Source of the DNA: Corbicula japonica
Lineage: Eukaryota; Mollusca; Bivalvia; Venerida; Cyrenidae
Assembly: GCA_038501625.1 (NCBI GenBank)
Contig: JAZAYU010000201.1
Span: 434,001-498,000, forward strand
Direction of reading: 5' to 3'
Length of the DNA: 64,000 nucleotides
The position numbers and the translations under genes are program-made. The notes under the pieces were generated by a model. The model was not told where the DNA came from, did not search any database, and saw only the letters and a list, made by a program, of their open reading frames with translations. Positions within the stretch are counted from its first letter, which is position 1, and each line of letters starts with the position of its first letter. Shown piece after piece: positions 42,755 to 54,279 of the stretch.

Positions 42755-42870
42755 AAGGTCGCAAAGTGTTAATCGTGGGCGATTCTGTTATAAAACGGAT
42801 TCAGGACATTGATGGTGTGGTCAATTGGGCCTCTATCACGGGCAGATTGAATTATTTTTATGCCCCCCCC
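42755..42870 (+). pseudogene. Short fragment with a GDSL/SGNH-like 'VLIVGDSVIKR' motif
   Basis: One frame reads EGRKVLIVGDSVIKRIQDID then runs into a poly-C tract at 42864. The V-x-I-V-G-D-S core is the block I signature of SGNH hydrolase-like domains, which also occur in the proteins of some invertebrate retroelements. Only about 35 codons survive and no other SGNH block is nearby, so function cannot be inferred. It is probably a relic of a mobile element. Confidence 0.35.
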
Positions 42871-43150
42871 CCCCCCCACACACACAACGAAGTGGAAGGC
42901 ATATAGAGTTGCACTCGTCCGTATGCCTCCGTTCGCCTGCCCGTACGTCCCCCAAATTTTGTGGCATGAACTTTACATGAACTGTCGGGCGTATTTCTTT
43001 CAAACTTGCAAAGATAATCAAGCAGGATGTGTAGATGATCGTTAAGAAAAGTTTATTTTCCGCGACCATTTTTACCAGAGTTATTTCCCTTTGTGACAAA
43101 TGTTGTAGTAGCAGTGGGGGCATTAAAGTCCGAGGACAAGTTCTAGTTAT
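42858..43150. repeat. Dispersed repeat of the 'tttttatgccccc' type
   Basis: It begins tatgcccccccc, contains 'gaaggcatatagagttgcac' and 'ccccaaattttgtggcatga', and ends near 'gtgggggcattaaagtccga'. It resembles, in style, the 'tatgtccccacccc' element at 25.1 kb. There is no coding content. Confidence 0.45.
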
Positions 43151-43379
43151 TGTAATCAGATAAACAGATTCGAGTTTGATTATTTTTTTTATTTTTGTCG
43201 GCACGAATTTTATCGGAAATGCTCATAGTGAATGTAACATTATGTCTGACTTGGCATATGTTGTTGCTACCATCAGAAAAAGAGAACAGGCCTAACGTTC
43301 TTGTTAAGCAATGGTTCGATACCTGTAGTGTAACTCAAAGCACACGTTGTCGTCATTTTAGTGTCAGTCACATTATCCA

Positions 43380-44145
43380 GCGATTGGGTATACGATGGGC
43401 AACCGATGCATTTATTATTAAAATGGATTGGTTGCCGGCCGGACACCTACAGAAATCGGACGGCGACTGAGGCCATCGGGCGCATCGTTGGGGGTCATCG
43501 GGAGAAAGTAAGTTGTAGTTAAAAATCAGCGATGTCTCCACCGACGCCTTAAATCGATTTTCATCGACAAGCCATTATTAATAATAAAATGCTCCCCATC
43601 AATCTCTCTCATCAGAGTTCATATTGCCAAAACAGGGCTCTTCTCAAGATCCAATCTCGGACCCACCTCCGTCTTCTTCATCGTGGGGCAATTTGTTGCT
43701 GTTGTTCAGCTTGTTCCAACAATGCCAAGTCATGTTGAAGCCGGGCTTGTGCGAGTTGTTACTGCAGCATTTCAGATGTCTCGGATCCAAAGGCACCGAC
43801 CAATAATCGTACGAAATCTAACTCACCGATAGGTCACCGTTCGGGCATTTTAGGATGATCGGTGAAGACTGCCCGATGTCCGGTCGATGGCCGATGTCCG
43901 GTAGTCGGTGCCACGCCGGTCAAAAAATGTTTCCCTCTAGAGTCACTCGCCGTGCGATCATCGGCAGGGGTATGAACGGTCTTCGTACGAAGCTTTTTGC
44001 TGTGACAGATGTGTTAAGGACTTACAGGCCGATGAGGACCGAGGTTTGAACATCACTCATATCACCGATTACCAACTGTCTACGGCCACCGGCCCGGGTA
44101 ATGTGACTAAGGCATTACCGACGACTCTGAATATACTGAGTAAAT
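43380..44145. other. GC-richer patch of unknown origin
   Basis: It contains repeated cgatgtccggtcg- and gccgatga-like words and runs of CpG unlike the surrounding AT-rich DNA. In texture it resembles the interior of the Harbinger relic at 38-39.5 kb. I could not find its ends or a protein. It is possibly another decayed DNA transposon. Confidence 0.35.
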
Positions 44146-44206
44146 GAGGACCATATTGAAAAGTGACATTGTCAAATAAGTCACCCTCGTAAAATAAGTC
44201 GTTATT
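44145..44206. repeat. Uninterrupted (empty-site) copy of the Harbinger flanking repeat
   Basis: The sequence tgaggaccatattgaaaagt... continues gtcaaataagtcaccctcgt, then aaaataagtcgttatt. The left half matches 37944-37978 and the right half matches 39470-39502. Those two halves at the other locus are separated by the 1,491-bp element. Confidence 0.8.
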
Positions 44207-44329
44207 AAAATTATTATTATAATTATTAATGTAAGCAAAACAAGCAGAAAATAAACCATTAAAACTGCTTTCAGTAATATATTAGCAAATATGCATGATC
44301 AAAATTATACTAATATTTTAATTATTATA

Positions 44330-44434
44330 CAAATAAATACTACTGTTGTACTACCCAGGTCCGCAAAACTACATATCGACCTCAACATTAGTATTTACTT
44401 GTTATATCATATACCCTATGAATTTAAAGCATTC

Positions 44435-44468
<34 letters not shown>

Positions 44469-44577
44469 AGCAAAGGTAGTTATTAATTCCCGGGGTAGTT
44501 ATCACTTTTTTCGGACTCGCGAGTACGGAGCTCTCGACCAATCAGAATGCTTTAAATTCATAGGGTATATGATATAA
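44330..44577. mobile_element. TIR element with (GAT)n core, copy 2
   Basis: It has the same 37-base inverted ends as copy 1 (44402 onward and to 44577), the same 'ggtagttattaattcccggg' inner sequence, but only about 33 bases of (gat)n. Its palindromic head is reduced: after 'aaataaatactactgttg' most of the left arm is missing. Confidence 0.8.
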
Positions 44578-45477
44578 AGGATTTCAGGTTGGGGATGGTA
44601 AATACTGAAGACAATTCAATCTCAAAACTTGTGCAACAAATATGTTTCAATTTACCGTATTTCAACAGAACTGGTTTTTCCACTCTCTACACGCCTTTAT
44701 CATTCCAAATCAGGGGAATACTCTTTCCCATATTTCTGTAGGCCATAGTCTAGGCTTTGTACCGCTTAATTTCGATTTTGGATGAAAGCCTCAGAAATCA
44801 TGAACTCCCGATTCATTCCGTATTTCTTGTTTCTAGCACTTTAATATGCGTAAATTAATGTGAAATTTATCTTTACCTTAAAAGCTTAACATGCTAAGTC
44901 GGATTTTTTTTTCGAAAATAAAACAGCTATGGCCACAGTGACTGTGACCTATAGAAAAGAGTCGCTCCCTTCCATTCATACATATATATTCTACGCGTGA
45001 AAGTGGTAAAAAAATCTACGTTTTGCACGAGCAAAGTGCTTTGAACGAAAATTATCGATCTTTTTTTCTGTTAAATCCGCATTCCTACAGCGCGACCTCT
45101 TTTCTATATTTTCAGGTAGCTCGAATCTTGGCAGAAGTGTGTCCGTCATCGTGAGGTTTCTCAACGGTTGCAGTACGTATGGACAGTGTTTATGACGAGT
45201 CACGATAGCCTCGTTCGAGAGTCACAACACCGACACACAAGGCACATATAGTTACAATCCGTCTTCAGGACCGATTTATGACCGCCGACGAATCGACTGC
45301 CTCAACAACAATTAGTATGCATGTCAGACATTTACTAGCAAGACCGTTATAGGGTAACAGTGACCAGGGCATTCAAGCAAGGCAACCATATCGTGGCGTT
45401 GTCCTGACGGCACGACATTGTCAATGGCGGAATATTGGGCTTGCCGGCATCATAGCTTGGCGGAATGTACAAATGTC

Positions 45478-45643
45478 CTGAGCCTAATGTCATAAAACTA
45501 AAAATAACAGTCTCAAACAAGTCTCAAGTATCTAATTGGCCACAATGACAACCACTTGCCATTTCAGCCAATCAGATGCTTGAGATTCTCTTCGATCAAT
45601 GACGTTTTTGGTCACCAATCTTCGTTTTATGATTTTAGGCCCT
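45478..45643. mobile_element. Foldback MITE family A copy with a small insertion
   Basis: Both arms are present. The right arm is interrupted by 'ctcttcgatcaatgacgttt', and a similar string ('ctctttgatcaatgacgtgt') recurs at 46127-46145. Confidence 0.7.
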
Positions 45644-46333
45644 ATCAGTCATTTGAAATTAAAAGAATGCATAAAATGTGTTCGTAAACAGTGTTAATGT
45701 AGCGTGTTTTTCGGATGCTTTACCGCAAAAATGGTAATACCGCAAACGATTTAATGCAGAATAAGAATATATTCTCTTTACTTCCACATTGCTGTGATTA
45801 CAACAAAGTCAATAAGAATTTACAGAAAAAACAAACATTGAAGATTAAAATATTTTGCATATCATTTTTAAAAAGTCACTGTTACAATTGCGTACTTGTG
45901 GATCAAAGAAGAATTACTAATTGCAAACATCAAAGCAGTTTGATTACTTTTGGTTCAATCTTTCTCATAGTTGAAATTGGTTTCATTGATCACACAGTCG
46001 AAATTTTATGCTGTCCTCTTTGATTTTTAGTTTAACATTGTGAACAAATTTTGCAACAAATCACTTTATCACAAAACAGCATTTCTGGATACAGGTTTGA
46101 AACTGTTAGGCAAGTATAGTAATGGGCCTCTTTGATCAATGACGTGTTTGCCTTCGAATGTGAATGTTCCATTCTGCAAGCCCAATTTGCACCGAATTTG
46201 ATATATGTTGGAGGTTGTCACTTTGTGAAATCTTGTATTTTGATTAAATGTGTGATTGTCATGACACAGACATGTATAAAATGTTTATTATCTATCACTT
46301 ATTCAATCTTACAAACAAACACAACTGGAATTC

Positions 46334-46460
46334 TCAGATCATTGTTAGTCTCTTATTGTTCAAAAGCGCCGCACTTCTCCTTTCGGGATTCATCTTTTGA
46401 CCAGATTTACAGTTAAATGCAGTCGCGAATTCCCTGGAATTCTGCAACGTTCCGATAACT
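46334..46460 (-). pseudogene. M13 peptidase copy: last exon with shifted C-terminus
   Basis: The acceptor GTTACAG (or TTTCAG six bases earlier). VIGTLQNSREFATAFNC and KMNPERR match the M13 C-terminus 'VxGxLxNxxxFxxAFxCxxxxxMNPxxKCxVW'. Instead of the terminal Cys-x-Trp the frame runs on as AALLNNKRL to TGA at 46334. In another frame AAGTGC gives Lys-Cys at the proper distance, so a small indel has displaced the conserved last cysteine. Confidence 0.85.
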
Positions 46461-47077
46461 CTGTAACTGAAATGAAAAAAACACACTAAAATTTGTTTGT
46501 TCTGTGTTAGTAAAAGAAATTTACAGATTTGTTTACAGAGGCGCAAATATTTTTTTACTACATTAACTAAAAGTCAACAAGGCTGGGTAGATTACTGCCT
46601 CGACCTGACACTCTATTGATGAGGTGAATAATAAACAATGCAAGGGTATTGTTGATGTAACTTGTTGCAGCATAACTGTTGTCGATACACCCGCTGACAC
46701 TATGTGATAAAATACTTCATTGCTTCAAATATATCTAATAACATATTTTCAAAAACATATCTATACAAGATGTGGACCGCGCAAGCACGCGCTCAGAAAA
46801 TCGTCTTTTTATTCTGTTTTAGCCTAATGTGTTTCCGGTATATTTTAGGCTCGTTTTTCTGTTTTTGCACATATCGGTCGTTATTTTTGAAAATGAAATA
46901 TCAACTTAAGATGCTCACATACGAGTGCTTCGGCGACATAGAACAGAATAGCTTGAGATCGCACTGTTTTTTGAACAAACCTAATCTTTTTATAAGATAG
47001 AAACATAATTATTCTTTTTTCTTAATAGCATACTACAATTCGATAAAGCGAAGTAAAAAGAAATCAATTCTGAATTT

Positions 47078-50000
47078 ATAGTGTATTACAGTACTGTCTT
47101 GTGATTACAGTACTGTCTTGAGATAACGTTTAGGCGCTCTGAACATTAACCTTTAATAGTGTATTACAGTTCTATTTTGTGATAACGTTAAGGCGCTCTG
47201 AACATTTAGCTTAATAGTGTATTACAGTTCTATTTTGTGATAACGTTTAGGCGCTCTGAACATTTACCTTTAATAGTGTACTACAGTTCTATTTTGTGAT
47301 AACATTTAGGCGCTCTGAACATTAACCTTTAATAGTGTATTACAGTACTGTCTTGTGATTACGTTTATGCGCTCTGAACATTATTCTTTAATAGTGTATT
47401 ACAGTACTGTCTTGTGATTACAGTACTGTCTTGAGATTACGTTTAGGCGGTGTGAACATTTACCTTTAATAGTGTATTACAGTACTGTCTTGTGATTACA
47501 GAACTGTCTTGAGATTACGTTTAGGCGCTGTGAACATTAACCTTTAATAGTGTATTACAGTACTGCCTTGTGATTACAGTACTGTCTTGAGATTACGTTT
47601 AGGCGCTGTGAACATTAACCTTTAATAGTGTATTACAGTTCTGTCTTGTGATTACAGTACTGTCTTGAGATTACGTTTAGGCGCTGTGAACATTTACCTT
47701 TAATAGTGTATTACAGTACTGTCTTGTGATTACAGTACTGTCTTGAGATTACGTTTAGGCGCTGTGAACATTAACCTTTAATAGTGTATTACAGTTCTGT
47801 CTTGTGATTACAGTACTGTCTTGAGATTACGTTTAGGCGCTCTGAACATTAACCTTTAATAGTGTATTACAGTTCTGTCTTGTGATTACAGTACTGTCTT
47901 GAGATTACGTTTAGGCGCTGTGAACATTAACCTTTAATAGTGTATTACAGTTCTGTCTTGTGATTACAGTACTGTCTTGTGATAACGTTTAGGCGCTGTG
48001 AACATTAACCTTTAATAGTGTATTACAGTTCTGTCTTGTGATTACAGTACTGTCTTGAGATTACGTTAAGGCGCTGTGAACATTAACCTTTAATAGTGTA
48101 TTACAGTACTTTCTTGTGATTACAGTACTGTCTTGAGATTACGTTTAGGCGCTGTGAACATTAACCTTTAATAGTGTATTACAGTTCTATTTTGTGATAA
48201 CGTTTAGGCGCTCTGAACATTTACCTTTAATAGTGTATTACAGTTCTATTTTGTGATAACGTTTAGGCGCTCTGAACATTTACCTTTAATTGTGTATTAC
48301 AGTTCTATTTTGCGATAACGTTTAAACGCTCTGAACATTAACCTTTAATAGTGTATTACAGTTCTATTTTGTGATAACGTTTAGGCGCTCTGAACATTTA
48401 CCTTTAATAGTGTATTACAGTTCTATTTTGTGATAACGTTTAGGCGCTCTGAACATTTACCTTTAATAGTGTATTACAGTTCTATTTTATGATAACGTTT
48501 AAACGCTCTGAACATTTACCTTAAATAGTGTATTACAGTTCTATTTTGTGATAACGTTTAGGCGCTCTGAACATTTCCCTTTAATAGTGTATTACAGTTC
48601 TATTTTGTGATTACGTTTAGGCGCTGTAAACATTTACCTTTAATAGTGTATTACAGTTCTATTTTGTGATAACGTTTAAACGCTCTGAACATTAACCTTT
48701 AATAGTGTATTACAGTTCTATTTTGTGATAACGTTTAGGCGCTCTGAACATTAACCTTTAATAGTGTATTACAGTACTGTCTTGTGATTACGTTTATGCG
48801 CTCTGAACATTTCCCTTTAATAGTGTATTACAGTTCTTTTTTGTGATTACGTTTAGGCGCTGTAAACATTTACCTTTAATAGAGTATTACAGTTCTATTT
48901 TGTGATAACGTTTAAACGCTCTGAACATTAACCTTTAATAGTGTATTACAGTTCTATTTTGTGATAACGTTTAGGCGCTCTGAACATTAACCTTTAATAG
49001 TGTATTACAGTACTGTCTTGTGATTACGTTTATGCGCTCTGAACATTATTCTTTAATAGTGTATTACAGTTCTATTTAGTGATAACGTTTAGGCGCTCTG
49101 AACATTAACCTTTAATAGTGTATTACAGTACTGTCTTGTGATAACGTTTATGCGCTCTGAACATTATTCTTTAATAGTGTATTACAGTACTGTCTTGTGA
49201 TTACAGTACTGTCTTGAGATTACGTTTAGGCGGTGTGAACATTTACCTTTAATAGTGTATTACAGTACAGTACTGTCTTGAGATTACGTTTAGGCGCTGT
49301 GAACATTAACCTTTAATAGTGTATTACAGTTCTGTCTTGTGATTACAGTACTGTCTTGGGTTACGTTTAGGCGCTGTGAACATTTACCTTTAATAGTGTA
49401 TTACAGTTCTGCCTTGTGATTACAGTACTGTCTTGAGATTACGTTTAGGCGCTGTGAACATTAACCTTTAATAGTGTATTACAGTACTGTCTTGTGATTA
49501 CAGTACTGTCTTGAGATAACGTTAAGGCGCTGTGAACATTAACCTTTAATAGTGTATTACAGTACTTTCTTGTGATTACAGTACTGTCTTGAGATTACGT
49601 TTAGGCGCTGTGAACATTAACCTTTAATAGTGTATTACAGTTCTATTTTGTGAAAACGTGTAGGCGCTCTGAACATTTACCTTTAATAGTGTATTACAGT
49701 TCTATTTTGTGATAACGTTTAGGCGCTCTGAACATTTACCTTTAATTGTGTATTACAGTTCTATTTTGCGATAACGTTTAAACGCTTTGAACATTAACCT
49801 TTAATAGTGTATTACAGTTCTATTTTGTGATAACGTTTAGGCGCTCTGAACATTTACCTTTAATAGTGTATTACAGTTCTATTTTGTGATAACGTTTAGG
49901 CGCTCTGAACATTTACCTTTAATAGTGTATTACAGTTCTATTTTGTGATAACGTTTAAACGCTCTGAACATTTACCTTAAATAGTGTATTACAGTTCTAT

Positions 50001-50625
50001 TTTGTGATAACGTTTAGGCGCTCTGAACATTTCCCTTTAATAGTGTATTACAGTTCTGTCTTGTGATTACGTTTAGGCGCTGTAAACATTTACCTTTAAT
50101 AGTGTATTACAGTTCTATTTTGTGATAACGTCTAAACGCTCTGAACATTAACCTTTAATAGTGTATTACGGTACTGTCTTGTGAATACGTTTATGCGCTC
50201 TGAACATTAACCTTTAATAGTGTATTAGAGTACTGTCTTGTGATAACGTTTAAACGCATCTGAACATTTACCTTTAATAGTGTATTACAGTACTGTCTTG
50301 TGATTACGTTTATGCGCTCTGAACATTAACCTTTATTAGTGTATTAGAGTACTGTCTTGTGATAACGTTTAAACGCTCTGAACATTAACCTTTAATAGTG
50401 TTTTACAGTACTGTCTTGTGATTACGTTTATGCGCTCTGAACATTTACCTTTAATAGTGTATTACAGTACTGTCTCGTGATTACGTTTAGGCGCTGTGAA
50501 CATCAACCTTTAATAGTGTATTACAGTACTGTCTTGTGATAACGTTTCGGCGCTGTGAACATTAACCTTTAATAGTGTATTACTGTACTGTCTTGTTATA
50601 ACCTTCAGACGCTCGAACATTAATA
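47078..50625. repeat. Satellite array of 59-bp and 79-bp monomers, about fifty copies
   Basis: The basic monomer contains aatagtgtattacagttcta, ttttgtgataacgtttaggc and gctctgaacatttacc. The longer type adds a 20-base copy of 'tgtgattacagtactgtct'. The two types occur in blocks. Rare variants (for example tttaattgtgtattacag at 48285 and 49741; ttaaatagtg at 48521 and 49977; gttaaggcgctgtgaac at 48065 and 49521) recur at a constant 1,456-base offset. It lies inside an intron of the peptidase pseudogene. Confidence 0.93.
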
Positions 50626-50644
50626 TGAATTTAAATGAACTTAC

Positions 50645-50742
50645 CTCTGCATAATTTATGAATAAAGTTGATTATGTCTAAAGGTGAGTCCAGGTAGCAG
50701 TGGTTTTTCTTGGCCAGTCTTCTCCGCCACGGTTCTGTATGC
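50645..50742 (-). pseudogene. M13 peptidase copy: AYR...LPGL...QL exon with 1-bp deletion
   Basis: The strong acceptor CTTCATTACCAG and donor GTAAGT. It reads AYRTVAEKTGQEKPLLPGL, then HNQLYS and TAA. Adding one base restores QLYFINYAE, the M13 'QLFFxxxAQ' motif, in phase to the donor. The exon is 98 bases, one short of 33 codons. It is wedged between the 18-bp minisatellite and the 59/79-bp satellite. Confidence 0.85.
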
Positions 50743-50773
50743 CTGGTAATGAAGAAAAAAATATAAATGCATG

Positions 50774-52010
50774 GTGACGAGTAGAGGCATGAGGACGAGT
50801 GGAGGCATGAGGACGAGTTGAGGCATGAAAACGAGCACAGGCATGAGGACGAGCAGAGGCATGAGAACGAGCAGATGCTTGAGGACGAGTGGAGGCATGA
50901 GGACAAGTTGAGGCATGAGGGCGAGCAGAGGCATGGGGATAAGTTGAGACTGAGGATGAGCAAAGGCATGAGGACGAACAGAGGCATGAGGACGAGTGGA
51001 GGCATGAGGACTAGTTGAGGCATGAGGACGAGCAGAGGCATGAGGACGAGTTGAGGCAGGAGGACGAGTTAAGGCTGAGGATGAGCAAAGGCATGGGATA
51101 GGTTGAGGCAGAGGATGAGCAAATGCATAAGAACGAGTTGAGGCATGAGGACGAGTTGAGGCATGAGAACGAGCAGAGGCATGAGGACTAGTTGAGGCAT
51201 GAGAACGAGCAAAGGCATGAGGACGAGTTGAGGCATGAGAACGAGCAAAGGCATGAGGTCGAGTGGAGGCGTAAGGACGAGTTGAGGCATGAGAACGAGC
51301 AGAGGCATGGGGAAAAGTTGAGGCATGAGAACGAGCAAATGCATGAGGACGAGTTTAGGCATGAGAACGAGCAGAGGCATGGGGAAAAGTTGAGGCATGA
51401 GAACGAGCAAATGTATGAGGACGAGTTGAGGCATGAGAACGAGCAAAGGCATGAGGACGAGTGGAGGCATAAGGACGAGTTGAGGCCTGAGGAGGAGCAG
51501 GCATGAAGACGAGCAGAGGCATGAGGTCGAGTGGAGGCATGAGGGCCGGGTTGAGGCATAAGAACGAGCAGAGGCATGAGGACGAGTTGAGGCATGAGAA
51601 CGAGCAGAGGCATGAGGTCGAGTGGAGGCATGAGGACGAGCAGAGGCATGAGGTCGAGTGGAGGCATGAGGACGAGCAGAGGCATGAGGTCGAGTGGAGA
51701 CATGCGGGACGGGTTGAGGCATAAGAACGAGCAGAGGCATAAGGACGAGTTGAGGCATGAGAACGAGCACACGCAAGAGGGCGAGTTGAGGCTTAGGACG
51801 AGCGGAGGCATGAGGACGATCAGGCATGAGGTCGAGTGGAGGCATGAGGACGAGCAGAGGCATGAGGCCGAGTGGAGGCATGAAGGCCGGGTTGAGGCAT
51901 AAGAACGAGCAGAGGCATGAGGATGAGTTGAGGCATGAGAACGAGCAGACGCAAGAGGGCGAGTTGAGGCTGCGGACGAGAAGAGGCATGAGTACGAGGA
52001 CGAATAGACA
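50774..52010. repeat. 18-bp minisatellite, about 65 units, open on both strands
   Basis: The unit is ggcatgaggacgagttga with variants. Since 18 is a multiple of three and the unit lacks stops in several frames, long ORFs appear on both strands. The minus strand gives Leu-Val-Leu-Met-Pro and the plus strand Arg-His-Glu-Asp-Glu. These are not treated as genes. The array starts about 30 bases from the peptidase exon at 50645-50742. Confidence 0.92.
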
Positions 52011-52436
52011 TTAGCACGAGACTGACAGACAAACAGAGAGTGCACACTGGTCGCGTTTGTGCATTCCACACTCTGTTTTAAACGTAACGTTGCAAATGTG
52101 TTTTGACAATAACCGTCTCTGGGAGGTTTTCCCTCGGGTTTGTGTTTTGTTATTCAAGATATTATTATTGTATGATTTCTATTTCTTTTCTTATAAGCTA
52201 GGAAGATGTTGTGCTTTTTGGTATATTTCTGTGATAGACATTAATTTAACACAATATACAATCGTTAACCGAATTGTTTGGTGCGGGAGTTGGAATGCAT
52301 CTAAAATGTCATTATAAATGATTTCGTGAACATCGTATTGAGCACACAATCGGTTGGGATATAGCAAAATATTGACCGTTTACTTGAATTTAAGGTTGTA
52401 GAGTTGCTACACATACTCGGTAATACTAATGAACGG

Positions 52437-52513
52437 TGCCCAGGATCATAAAAGTATAATTGATGACCTGTCTCAAATCTCAAGCATCTGATAGGCTGAA
52501 AGGGAGACCTGTC
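52437..52513. mobile_element. Left arm of foldback MITE family A
   Basis: It reads 'cccaggatcataaaagtata', 'ctgtctcaaatctcaagcat' and 'ctgataggctgaaagggaga'. No right arm follows. Confidence 0.65.
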
Positions 52514-52776
52514 TGAAAACAGTGCAGTGAAGGTTCCATGAACACCGCAATATGCATACCATTAACACTTAAACTGCATACTTGTATAGATATTGAATGG
52601 CCTCAATCAGTGATAAGGCGGCTTAATGTACTAAAGTGTACACTTTATTATTACCCATGAACAGGCTCAATTAAACCAAGCGTGCGGAATTTTCACATTT
52701 GTCACGTTAAGTGACTCTCGAAGTTCCACGTTCGTCTATTTCAGTATAAAACTCTGAAGCTCTGTTTGAGAATTAC

Positions 52777-52821
52777 ATTGTCCGCAATGTTTTCCCCTTG
52801 GGTGTTTACACCATTTACACA
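52777..52821 (-). pseudogene. M13 peptidase copy: NG..TQGENIADN exon lacking an acceptor
   Basis: CVNGVNTQGENIADN is the M13 zinc-ligand motif (the Glu of ENIAD), followed by GTAATT as donor. The exon should start just before 52821, but there the sequence is ...ttaa with no AG. Reading on upstream meets TAA at 52824. The following GG(L/I).. residues are also absent before the next exon. Confidence 0.8.
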
Positions 52822-53195
52822 TTAATTTAAAAATTAGTGCAAAAACTGTGTTATGTTGCACAAAACAGAATGATGATTTAAGTATACAAACTCTAATTAT
52901 ATGCTACTGATATGCAACCTATGACCCCCTAACTGTTACCTTGACCTTTGAGATTATATTCTGGGGTTTGCGCGCGACACTTTTCTCATTGAAGTAAGCA
53001 TTCTTGCCAAATATAAACAAGATTGCTCAATGCATGTTAAAGTTATATGGGCCGGACAACACTAGATGCACGCACGCATGCACTAACGCACACCGAACCG
53101 CCATAGTTACAATTAAGTCGAGCTCACTGCAAATGGGCTAGAAAAAATGACAACACTGTAAATCTGTGAATATAGATAGGAACAGCGGAACTTAC

Positions 53196-53320
53196 AATTA
53201 GGTTCGGAACAACAAATCTTCCATACTGATCCACAATACACTGTGCTTTTGCTCTAAAGTTTGTGATAATATCTGGAGCCCACCATTCGTTTAGATTTCC
53301 GTCTTTGTCATATGGGCGAC
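53196..53320 (-). pseudogene. M13 peptidase copy: GR.YDKDGNL..WW exon
   Basis: The acceptor TTTTCAG and donor GTAAGT enclose 2 + 41 codons with no lesion. RPYDKDGNLNEWWAPD matches the conserved M13 'GRxYDKDGNLxxWW'. AQCIVDQYGRFVV matches the 'xCxVxQYxxY' region. It lies directly after the expected catalytic exon, which is missing. Confidence 0.92.
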
Positions 53321-53576
53321 CTGAAAACGATCAGAACTATTTAGACAGAAAATCTTTATTTCTCAACGGATTTCTATCTGACTTAATGCCACTAAATGAT
53401 CACAAGTATATATATATCTTACATGCATATTGTGTTTTCATACTTTCACCATGTGTTCTTTTACTGAAATTGTTATTCTGTTAAAAATACGAAAACAGAA
53501 CACGAAATTATTAATTTGCAAAAGAAATACTCAGCGTCCCTGGTCTAAAAAAGATGGTATGTTCAAAGACAATTGT

Positions 53577-53756
53577 TTTTGTCAGTTAAGTGCCCGCCGG
53601 TATTTGTCAGTTAAGTGCCCGCCGGTATTTGTCAGTTAAGTGCCCGTCGGTATTTGTCAGTTAAGTGCCCGCCGGTATTTGTCAGTTAAGTGCCCGCCTG
53701 TTATTTGTCAGTTAAGTGCCCGCCGGTATTTGTCAGTTAAGTGCCCGCCGGTATTT
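53577..53756. repeat. 25-bp minisatellite, seven copies
   Basis: The unit gtcagttaagtgcccgccgg + tattt is almost perfectly conserved. It lies in the interval where the catalytic exon of the peptidase should be. Confidence 0.92.
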
Positions 53757-54279
53757 GGTTTTAATTACCTCAACAACTCGGGACAAAAATTAATGAACAA
53801 AGTGAAAAACAAATATTTACAACTGAAGATCACAATAGCATGCTTATAGGTCGACTCGTTCAGTTATTTAAAAGAAAATCACATCATTACACGTAAAATC
53901 TCTATTTTCAATTAAAAAACAACAACAAGATAATGACATAACTTTAGTTATTTTAAAGAGCATCACAGCATTAGACTTACATTCTAACTACATACTTTGG
54001 AAATCATATAACAGTTTACAGGAAAAAAAATACAAATATACTGTCGACGTCACAATTTTGCTATCAACTGTGATTGAAAGAACACCACACGATTAGAGGT
54101 AAAATCTGGCAACATCGTCTTGTCGCGATGTTGCATGATGATGATTATGATGATGATGATATTAACAATTCCAGCTCTAGGTTAATGTTATTATATATTT
54201 TAAAATAATTGGACTTCTATTTATATACACCGTTTTTTGACACATTTTTGATAAGTCACAAATACGTTTTGATGAGCGT

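Noticed and set aside
51069..51989. 306-codon and 293-codon open frames on the minus strand
   Set aside because: They lie entirely within the 18-bp minisatellite, whose unit has no stops in several frames on both strands. No splice or start context was seen.
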